From Dendrophyllia cribrosa (Eukaryota; Cnidaria; Anthozoa; Scleractinia; Dendrophylliidae): DNA of 64,000 nt. How positions within the stretch are numbered: the stretch's first letter is position 1; the number at the start of each line of letters is the position of its first letter. Position numbers and translations under genes: made by a program. Location of the stretch: positions 21,671,284-21,735,283 of the forward strand of contig JAJLRJ010000010.1 of assembly GCA_024195265.1 (NCBI GenBank), given 5' to 3'. Shown here in pieces: positions 44,001 to 56,000 of the stretch. Below the pieces are notes generated by a model. That model saw nothing but the letters and a program-made list of their open reading frames with translations, was not told the origin of the DNA and made no database searches.

Positions 44001-47000
44001 GTCGAGAAGAAAGGTTTGATTGCTTTAGTTAGATGCGAGTTAAGCTGGTTAGTTGGATTGTTCAGTTAGAACCTTTGAAAACACACGCTCTTACTCGTTT
44101 TGCAGCCGTAGAATTCCACTCTCAAAGCTTCGTAAAGATACCAAGACTCAGGGATGATTCGTATGTATCTTGCACTTATTGGTGGGATCAGCTCATGACT
44201 GACGACGTTCATTCGGTCTGAATTTGCGGTAAAAGTCTTGAAAAGAAATGTGATAAATCAACATGTTAATAGTATTGACTTTCCAAACGAAAACAGGGAA
44301 AAAGGTGAATACACAGACACGCAAAACAATGACAGTTACGTCTAATTACCGTATTTCCTAGAATAATAGCCGTCCCTCGATTAATCGCCCCCTCGAAAAA
44401 TCGCTTTCTTTTGGTGAAAATATTTGAAATGATCGCCCAAATCAAATTTGGTGAAAATATTTGAAATGATCGCCCAAATCACCTCCCCTTTCTTTCTCAT
44501 CCTCCCAAGTTTAAGTTTAAACAATCGTTACAATTACAGAATAATTACAAAAGCACAGGTTTCATATAGTTTTCCTATAGCGACGTTCGTGTATTTGACT
44601 CTTTCCTATAATTTTTGGAGCTCTCTAATTAGCACATTAGCACGTTAGCATTTCCAGGGAGCAACATTTGAAATAATCCCCCCTCCCCCTCGATCAATCG
44701 CCTCCCCCTGATTAATCGTCCCTTTTGGAGCGAAACAATTATTTATCACCCCCGGCTATTATTCGAGGAAATATTAATTTCCAACAATCAAAAATTTGGT
44801 TGACCACCGAGCTTTGTAACGATTATTTGACTTAAGTTCGCGCTGACTTTCACCCTTCCATACAGCCTAACTTTAAAAACAAACAAACTTTCGTGCGCGC
44901 ATTTTCAAATAAGCCACCGCTTTTTATCGAGTACAAATCTGTACTACACTTATAAAAAACTTTCCATCATTCTTCGAAAAACACTTCTCATTTTCAGCAG
45001 TGCTCCGAATTTATTCAAAATGACAGAAGACTTCTTCCTTTTTTCACTACACCGAGTGGAGACAATAAAAAACGTATGCTACCCCTCGACTATTATTTGA
45101 CATAGACGAGTTAGGCGTTGCTAGGGGTATTCCAAGAGGGGTTGCAATGAATCCTGGATTTTTCTTTTGGATGAAAACTTTCAAAAAAAATGTTCTTAAC
45201 AACTTAAGCTTAAGTTAAAACTAAGATATTGCGAAACATCCCAATATTTTTTCAAGAAGTAATTTATGTTCTCTTCCTGGCCCATAAACATCATAACACT
45301 TTCCCGCATTTCTACTTTCCACAAGTGATCAAATTATTTTTAAACATGTCGGTCACCCATGATGTAAACATCGACAAAATTGTTTTCTAGCCCAAGAATA
45401 TGGCTGCTTTTCATCGCTCTTGGCTGCTAGGTGCGTTCGCACAATGATAAGCATTTTGTTTTATCTTTCCGCTGTTTGTTTGGTGTGTCTTATCAAACGC
45501 GTGCCATGTTGCACGTTGAACGTGACATGTAGCACACTCCTTGAGACTGAAAAGCTTTAGCTGGCGAAGCGACACTCTCTGTTTTGCTTTTTAAATGTAT
45601 GCGTAAATCCGTGTCATGGCACGCGTACGTACCAGTGCAATCACCATTTTCTCCGTTTTCTCGTGTATGTATTATGAACAGAACTTACCCGAAAACAATT
45701 TCGTTGGTTGTTCTTATGTCATATTGTCTTTTTCTATTTTGTTCCTGTGGAATGATTTCCGGATTTTATTTTTACGATAATCATCTGTGTTCTTCACCCG
45801 GGGCACATTAAGAACCATAGCTGCGTTACAACCAGTAGTGCATAGTAAAAATGACTAATATATCTATCTTTGGAAATGGATCAACGGCGAGAGATAAGAA
45901 CTGTACCTCAGTATATCCGTCAGGCTGATATTGTTGGAAGTTTGAGCCTGAAGAACTGTAACTCAATGTGAAACTCTTAACCCAGTGGTCTGCATTATAG
46001 TAGCCCTGTGTCGAAATGCCTGAAACTTGTGTTTCAGTTCCGAAGTCGACTTGAAGCCACTGGTTGTGGTCTTGAACTGCCGGAATCCAAGCTCCTAAAC
46101 GCCCAGGTGCCCCCTGGTAGTTGAGCCTGGCATTCGGAGGTATAAACGCTGTACTCAGTTGGGAAGAAGCCGTTATCGCAGAATTTGGAATATCTAAGCT
46201 TTCCATTCCTAATGGTTTCCTGCAACTTGGTACCTCAGGAATTGGAAAACCTGTTAAATGCATGAACATCGTCAATTTATGTAAAAAGATGACATTTGAC
46301 AAAAACCTAACATTTTTGCGACGACGCAAGCTTATTTCGTGTTGACGTACAAGCGAATATGTTTCGATTACACTCGACACACACAAGAAACTTCCATTAT
46401 AAATAAAGTCATGAGAATTTGTTTTCGCGAAGAGCCATCTGTTAAAAAATTATCAATGCTAGAAAATTGCAATTGTTACGGCATCAGACTGTAGCCCTAC
46501 TGCGACCAGTAAGAATCGTGCAAAAAAAAAGGCAGAAATACACGCTTGAGTTTTCAATTTACAGAGTTCAATGATTCAGTGTGGCAGAAATGCATGGGTT
46601 TGTTCTATTTACCTATCATTGTATGATGATAAATTTCAAATGGCTTACCTAAATTCCATTAAAAACGACATTAAATGGACTGGCACGACTCGCAAAGACT
46701 CTCGTGCCAGTGGCTAATATATTTTTTTGTTTGTCGACTACATCACAAAATGGATGAATGGATGTTAATGTAGAAATTAGTTTGTAGATATTCGATACCA
46801 TATGGCGACTTTTTGGTGATTTAGGCCCTGATTACATGAGACCAGTACGAAACTCTGACCGGTACGACTCAGACCGGCACGATTAAGTTTACATTAGCCC
46901 GGTCTGAAAGTATGAAGTGATTACACGAGTCCGGTACAAGACTTCAGATCAGCATGAATGTTTACATGAAACATGCAGGAGGTTGCCTCAACCATCGAAT

Positions 47001-50000
47001 CCCTAAAAATCCAACGGGTTTGATTTTCTTTGGACTCTTTCCTATTATCCGCCATCTTGGAATGGTCCAACAACACTCAAGCGCATGCCCAAAACAGTGA
47101 TCTCTGACCGGTCTCAAATCAATTCGTGTTTACATGGTTCCGTGGTCCGACTTCAGACCGGTCCGAGTCATTCGTGTCGGTTCAGCAACCGGAATGAGTG
47201 AAACCGGCATGAGATATTTGTTTAGACCGGCTTCATGTAAACAGAAACAAGCATTTGTATGGAGACCGATCTGAAGTCGTACCGGTCTGAATTCGTACCG
47301 GTCTGATGTAATCAGGGCCATAGAAATGGTTATGTTGTATTGTTTGTTACTCCTTGCTTGGGCTGGATTTTCCCTTATCTAATTATATGTTTTTTGAAAC
47401 CAAATTATTTTGTCCACTGAATAAAAAAACATCACCAATAAATACAGTGACAATGTCTTACCTGATGAACAACCATAGAAGTCAGCTCGCAATGAAGTCC
47501 AACCGTAGTACTCCTTTGGGTGGATTCGGATGTATTGGCAAATAATGGGATTTGCTAACCTGTGACTCACAACTGTGAATCGATCAGTGTTACCATCGAA
47601 AATCTGCAAATGATGAAAATAAAATTACATTGTTATAACGACGTAATAAACAGTTACAGGTGGTGCATAACACGTTCTCGCATGCCATTTCACTTCATTG
47701 CGTACTGCGTATAGAGACCTCTAATCGAATACGCAAGTCTGGATCAATTAGTGGTATAAACCTCCTTAAAGTTATGCACAAAGTATTGGTATCTTCCTGG
47801 ATGGAAAGAAGCGCCCTCCATCTATTTCACATCGTGTAACATCAATTAATAAACAGCAAAGATGACTCTGCTTATTCTATCAGTAAACCAAGTGTCGGTA
47901 CAAAGAGTTGTGTTCTCACGGCGCTCTCATAATCTGCTATTAAGAACCTACATGTAATTATTATACCTAAAATTCTCAAACTCATTAATAATTCATCTAG
48001 TTTGAACAAAAAAAATTATAAGCGTGAAAGTGGTTTGAAAATCCGTTCGTAATTAGGATAGTTTTTGGCGAGTTTATTCCTTTGTTTTCTTTGTAGTACA
48101 CTGGACAAAACAATTGAGGATTGCACTAAATGATAATAAATTAATGGCTTACCTTAATTCCACTAAAAATGGCGACATGAGAGACAAGAAAATTTTACAC
48201 ATGGAATTTTTTTTAAACTGCCTCATTGTTTACATTGACGGACCATGAAAAAGGCGGGCTAGTACGCGCGACCGATAGGTTTTCTCGCCAATATATTCAT
48301 CCTGGTGGTGCAAATATTTATAATTTTCAATAATCAGTAAAATCGATTCATTTTACCTCGAAAATATTACATGATTCTCAATGGTTACAATTATCACAAA
48401 AGGCCTTATTCATGTAAAAAGATATATTTCAACAAGGCAGCTTTATACAAACAGAAACGTTGTTCCAAAATAGCTGTGCCATAAACAGAGATAAAAGCAG
48501 AGAAACAGAGATGAAAGCAGAGAAACAAATTTCTCCGCGACAATAAATCATGCAGAAACAAGTTATTGAACGGCTGTTGCATCGATAAGCGGAGTACTTG
48601 CAGAAATTAGAGTTAAATAATGAGATAAAAATACCGCTAAAGGATCGAAAAGGCTGTTTTACGACAGGTAATACATGAACCATTTAAAACATGTATCGGA
48701 GGAGATGAAAAGAAAATCGACGGCAATGCTCATTTTCGGGTGTGAAATTACTGCAATGACACGACAGAGACCATTGTACCAGCGCCGAATATTTCGCTTG
48801 CCGACTGCTTCGGAGGCTGAATGAATATTAGTGTAGAAATTAGTTCATGGACTATCATTTACCAGCTCTATCAGATTAAAAAGCCGAAGAACGATTTTCG
48901 TTGCAGGTTCAAATAAATTCTGCAGCAAAGCAAACTCAAGCGCATTGTAGATATTCGCTACCATATAGCTAATTTTTGACGCGAAAACAAATACGGTCGC
49001 ATGCGTTTTTAACCCGTGAATACGCGCATGCGCAAACGTAATGAACGGGTTATCGGTAACGATGGCTAATTCACTCACTCACTCACTCGCTCACTCGCTC
49101 ACTCCTTCCATCAGCTGTAAACGATAACAATAAACAATAAACAATAAACTTAAAGATGTTTCGCATTTGGAGTCTTTAATGCAACATTAAAATCGATCTA
49201 AATGGATTTTTCAACCGAGACACGCGTTTTGATGCATATCTACCTTGAAATAATAAAATTTAGTCTTAACTAAGCGTGTGTTCCACGATTGTCGAGTGGT
49301 TTAGTGTCGGAAATGGCAGTCGGGAGGTGCTAGTTCAAGTCACCTTCAGGATCTTTCTTTCGTTCTTTCTTTCGGACTGGATATTGTTTTTTGGCGTTCG
49401 TCAAAAAATCCTTACCGTTTAATGTTAAAAAAATATCGAACCGTGTCATTATTCACGGGTTAGCTCCTAGGAGCCTTTGATTCCACTCTTTTTCTGGTCT
49501 TAAGGTTAACACTTATGCGTTTTAAGACGTTTTCACATGTGAAATTTTTTTGTCTCTTATGTTGCCGTTTTTAATGGAATTTAGGCCAAGCGTTTAAACG
49601 TTATAATTATCATTTAACCCAATCCTCAATTGTTTTGTCCAGTGTACTATTTAAGCCACATAAAACATTAAAAATGTGTTTGATCAGGTCTCCAAAAACC
49701 TCTCTCAAAAGCTTCTTTGTATTATGAAATCCTGTTGAAACACTCTTCCTCGTGTTTGGTATATTACATCAAAGCCCGAATAATTGTCTAAAGATCAATC
49801 TATTTTGTAGTTTTGCAAACATGAGAAAATTTAATTTTGGATATGTCTAGAGATAGAAGCAAGTCGCCATTGGCAGAGTGATATATAGCTACCGCCGCCC
49901 GCATCACCCACCTCTCCCCCGCTACACAAAATTGGACACAATAGAATACATAACAAACCTGATTTTCCAAAGAACAATTATTTTACTTTTATGATATGAA

Positions 50001-53000
50001 TACCTTACGATAATCTCCTTCCATGTAGTCTTTGAAGAAAATTCCGTCGTAAGAATAAGAAACACGATATTCAGTAACCCACTGTGCAGCATCTTGTCTT
50101 CCCTGAGTAGCGATTATCGTCACTTTTCTCCAACTTCCAAAGTCCACCTGGAACCAGCTGTCCTTCGCAGTCAGGTAATGGGCGCCTGCTGTTGCCCAAG
50201 CACCATATCGTAATGGACTTGGTACTTTCTGAAAGTGAAGCCTGCCATTTCCCGGTTTATGGTAGATGTCTACCATACTAGAAGCTGTCACGGCTGAGTC
50301 TGGAATGTCATAGCTCTCCATCCCTAATCCCGCCTCGCAAACTGGTGGTACCGGAGTGGGAAAACCTGAAAGAGAATTTGAGATTTTTGAGTCTGTTGAT
50401 TGCCAATTCTTTACTACGGGTTTATTCAAATCTACGTATATGAGATATATGTTATCATGTATTGTTCAGACGAATTGAAAAAGGGACAGACAAGACAATA
50501 AAAGCATCTTCGCAGTTAAGGATTTTATCCAGATTAACTCTTTTAAAAGCGTTTTGATTTTAAGATGCACATTATTATGGAGTTTTTCAGGTGGGCATAA
50601 GAAAATAATGAAATATATCTACAGAGATTTGCTTGCTATTATAGTTTCAGCTATTTGTGAAGTATCGATGCACTTCTTAAAGTGAAGCACTGCCTTACCG
50701 GAAGAACAGCCATACAACTCCATTCTCATCGACATCCATCCATAATACTTAAATGGGTGAACACGGATGAAGCGGGCAATGATTGGTGGGTCAAATGTGT
50801 TGTAAACAACACTATTCATATCGCTATTTCCAGTAAACACCTAAATTCCATAAAAGAAAAAACATCCTGAGATACGGTGTTAAGGAAGCACTGATAAAAT
50901 CGTCTAAAAGACTTGAAATATATTACGTTTTTTATTACTGCAATTTACTCCTCATAATTTATAGAAAAAGAAAAAGAAAGAGAGTCCTTTAAAGTGCACC
51001 TAAACCCTAATTTTTTTTCTTTTAATCAACTCAATGTACGTTGAAAAGTAGAATAGTGAAATATTTCTTGTTTTTAACGTCGCGTTAGTGAGTTATAGAG
51101 ATTTGAATTTACAAAATGTTAATTAGGTGACGTCAAATGCAGACTTTACCATTATTTCTACTTCAATTTACAATACGCAGTTCACAGCTCAAGGATAATA
51201 AATTTAAGAAATACTAATAAAAACTGTTTATAGTCAATTGATTTAAAAAAAAAATATTACTTGGAGGTGGAAACAAGTAGTTGTATAATAAACGAGTCTG
51301 CATTTGACGTCATGTAATTAGCATTTAGTAAATTCAAATCTCTATAACTCACTAACACGACGTTAAAAATAAGAAATATTTCACTATTCGACTTTTCAAC
51401 GTACATTGAGTTGATTAAAAGAAAAAAAAATTGGGGTTTAGGTGCACTTTAACAGTTTCCATTTATACCGAACCAAGACAAGTAAAAAGGAAGGATAGTA
51501 ATAAATATTGTATCACTTACAGTCATTTAATTGAAAAATAATAATTTTGTTTTTAATTATTATTATTAAATACATGTAGGTCTTAAAAACTCACCTTGTC
51601 AACGTTAGAATTTGCCTGCTGGAAAAAATGGTAAAAGCCTCCATCCAAGCTGTAAGATACTTTGTACTCAGTAACCCATTGAGCTGCTAAATGACGACCC
51701 TGTGTTCCAATCTTTGTCACTTTTTCAATGTCGCCCAGATCCACCTGAATCCACTGTCCTATATCGAGGTATAGAGTGGACCACGCTCCTGTTTGCCCAC
51801 CACCTGCCTGGTGATTCAGTCTAGCATTGGTAACTCCGTGTGCGGCATTAACCTGAAAGATAATAAACCATTTTTGTGACTCTTTGAACATAAAAAATGA
51901 TACCGAGCGTTTATTACATAAAACTTACATAGGGAATTTAGTAAAGAACGCCAAGATGCTTCTGATAGTCTTTCCAATTAAATAATATTTTAACCTACCT
52001 CTGTGGTCGCTTTTATGTGAGAGTTTGGGATTGTCTTATCTTCCATTCCCAGAGCTGAGTCACAGCCTGAAGATGTAATCATAAGTATAATTATTTCTGG
52101 TTGATGTGTGACGTCATAGATGCTTTGCATTGATTTTAGACATAAGACGTTTTTTTTAACGATTTGACCTTTCGCTGACAGACCTTGGTTCATATGACCT
52201 AATAAATATTACATTCTTTATTTTATTTATTATTGCGCCGTTTTGTATGTTCTTCTATTTTAACTAAAAGAAGTTGAAAAAGTGAAGATTACACTTTTCT
52301 CACGTTCAATCTTCCTGCCCAGCATCCAAAAATGAATTTTTTTAGGTATAAAATGAATCAAAATATAGAAAACGTTTTAAATTAGTTTAAAATATAATAA
52401 TAATAATAATAATTATTATTATTATTATTACCATTGATATGTTATCATCAGTTCACTAATAAGGGGCTATGTCATGAGAATTTGGCTGTTGTTTGATCAA
52501 AACTCTAATTACTGACAAGCACCTTCAGTCATTGAGCACAGTATTTTCTGTGAATTTAGAAAATAAAGGAAGATTATATATAAAGTGAATTCTTAAAAGA
52601 CAAAAAGGAAATTTTCAGACACGAAGGAAGAACTTGATATATTTATGCTAAACTTTTCAAGTTGCAATCCATTTCCATCCTAGCCATCCGCATCAACAGT
52701 GTTAGTGTACTGATACTATATAATTGTTGACAAAACAAGAGCATTATTTTTAAGTGTCCTTTTATACTAATACGTCTTGTAAAAACGTAACTGTGTTTGC
52801 AAGGACCACCGTAACAAAATAGAAGCGCCGGATCCTGTAGTAATTTTTTTTAGATCTCAACGTTTGCTTTAAGTTACTATATAAGGTCACTTGTGTATAT
52901 TTTTCAAATTTCAAATTGTAACGTTTCTTATTATTTCTTAACGTTTTTACGTTTTAAGTAGGCTTCTTCTTATTATTATAGTATCCTATTGCAACTCCAC

Positions 53001-56000
53001 GTTTAAATTGTAACGTTTTTTGCCTATAGAGTCAAAACCTGTAAGACCCTGAATCCCTGAAGAAGAAAGGCTGTGCCTTTCGAAATATTGGATTCAAATA
53101 CAATTTCCGTACCGTTTGATCAGCCTTGCTTTTGTATCATATTATAATATGTCTTGGCTTTTTAAAGTGCCTATGAAATGATTTTTTTTTCTTCGTTTTT
53201 CATTAGTTTATTATGTCCAAAGAACGAAAACAATAATCATTTCCCGAGGAAAAGAAAGAAAATCGTTTTTTTAGCCCCTCGAAGATGCGTAACTTCGGTT
53301 GAAAAGTGGCTCCAATTTTTGGAGAGCCTGGGGCGAGTGGGCGTGCGTGATGACGTAAATTACGTAAATAGTATGACACATTGGTTTGTTTACGCAAAAA
53401 TTCCCTTGGAATCCTTTAGCGTGATGGTCATTTTGCCAACGTTTTTGGCTGTACAAATGTCAGACAGCGCCTAATTTGTTTCTTTACAGTCCTCTGAAGG
53501 TGAAGAGGATCAGTTTCGGATCACTCTTGATCAACTGAAATGATCGTGTCCACTGTAGTTTTGCCGTAACGAGACGAACCGACTGTGCCGCTTGAGCGAA
53601 GGAAGTGAACATGAAGAAGACGGACTTTGATTTAGATTATTGAACGTGAAAGTAATACAACGTCTCAGTGGTTCGCCAGTTGAGTTGTAAGCTTATTGAA
53701 CGCAGAGGCGTTTTTGTTATTTCTTTTTAATGGCTCGTTGACTAGCGTTTGTCGAACGCGAACGATATATTTGTAGTACAAACAATCATGATATTAGCGC
53801 ATTAGCGACTCAGCCAGTCTTCTCTGAAGTTCATTGATCGCGCGTAGAGGTTATGAACTTATTTTATCGGCTTGTCAATTCGCCCGTCTACTTAAAGTTC
53901 TTTTTTCAATGCGAAGGATATGTCTTGGCGGCTTGCTAGTTGAAAGTTTCTAAATTATAGTGATATGTTATGCATATCCGAGGTGGTGTTTTTCAGGCGG
54001 CTTGCTGAATTGAATGTGAATGGTGTATTTTTAGCGGCAAGGTGCCTTGATAGCGTATTTATTTATTTATTCAAAATGTTTGAACTCAAGTATATACGTA
54101 ATAATTATGCTTCTTAGTTCAGTGTCTTGCCAGCGATTGAACGTTTCTGGAAATTTTAACCACTTGGCGGCTTGTAAGTGAGTTCAAAGTATCGTGTTTT
54201 AGTGTTTACATTTATGTCTGATTTATATTTCATTGTATAAAAATTGATCCGATCGAACACGCAATGATTCAGCGATGTATTTTGTTCCGAATAGTCTTAC
54301 GCATTTGTACATGTAGATTTTTGATAGATGTTCCGTAGAATAGACGCCTTCCAGTAAACACTTGCGTCGCTGCACTTTAAATTTTATAATTCGGAATACC
54401 GTATCTCGCCAGTCAGTGCCGATCGAGTCAATATATTTTTGTAGGCTTCACTGACTTCGACGGCTCTCCAGTCGAGCCGAGGCTTGAAGGAACTTCCAAA
54501 CAGGATATGGATTGGGAAAATTATGCTTGATTAAACGGCCTCACCGGCCGGAATGTTATTTTCTTTAGCATAATAATATTAATTTAACAATAAGCGCTTT
54601 CATTGAAAACAACATCGCTTGACATGTACCCTTGTACCCATGTACTGTACATGTACCCTTTCCGATGTCGGCGAACAAATTTCGTGTATTTCGCCGGCCT
54701 ATTTTCCTCTGGAGCAAAATAAAGCTTTGTTACACCCTCTGTTATCGAAGAATTCTAATATCTCATATGTTTGAGGTCGCTCGCCACATAGTATTGGTCC
54801 ACCTCTAGCGACGTCTCTTGTCAGCTCTCGTTTTCTCTATATTCCCGCAGCAGTTTGTACAACTATTTACGTCACAGTGTAATATGACACTGGTTTTGGC
54901 CGCGCACAAATTGGAGCCACTTTTTAGCGCCAACAACCTAACTTTGAGACCATAAAATAAGCGTTTCGCATCGTCCCTAACACTTTAAACCTTTTATTCC
55001 AAGGTCTAAAAAGGAGAAACTTTCGATACATCAAAAAATAAATTACATTTCATAGACACTTTAAATTGATACTAAACTCTGGTGACATAGCCCCTTTAAG
55101 ATGGATCCAGCTACCATGGAAGATCAGATCATCATTTTAACTTAACTAAACTATTAAAATATAAGTATCGATATACATACCCTCCAAGGCATATCCTATA
55201 AAATAAAGTAAAAAAAAAATGGCAATCAATACAATGTTTATACTGTTTTCATCCACAAACTGTTTACATAAGATTGTAAAAGGCATCTTCAACTTGAGAA
55301 TGAAAATAATTTTCCTTTAAAAAGATTTGTAACTTACAGAAAAAAGATAAGTTAACATTTGTTTAATATATAATTGACAAAATAAATTATGATGAAGATT
55401 CACAGTTCAAAAATTGCTTTGAAAAAATGGGAAAGGTTATTTTTTTTTTGGCGATTTTTATTTTTTTTAAATACTACAGATTTCACTTCCGGTAAGCCTA
55501 TTTCAGCGACATATCAATTTCCGCTTACTGTCGATTTTCCTGTCCGGGTCCTCAAAGACAACTTTTGAGGAAAATATAAGCCTTTTCAAACAAAGACCAC
55601 ACCAAATAACCTCATAGATAAAAACCCTCTCAGAAGTCAAGCATTATGAAAGAATGTTGGCTTTAAAAACAAAAAAGAAAACAGACAGAATAATATATTT
55701 ACCGTTTGTAACATCTATTTACCATTCTGTGCCAAATAAAAAAAATAGCAAATGGTATCTTATAGAAAAGCAACCATTATTGAGAGAAATATTCAAGGAG
55801 CCATCCATGATTTTGTTGTAACTCACAGGAAGTCATCGTTTTACTTGAAATTTTGCTTAAAATGTATTCCTTTTAAAGAAATGTAAATTTTTCTATTTCA
55901 GCATTCCTAAAAACTAGCAACTGAATAAGTTCCCTTTAGTAACAATGTTTTCCTTTTTAGTAACAGAATATCGCCATTTTGTGCCAAATTAAAAAAAATA

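Noticed and set aside
43365..44069. Trp/Gly-rich ORFs (plus strand)
   Set aside because: They arise from the GGTTGG low-complexity tract and have no codon or domain signal.
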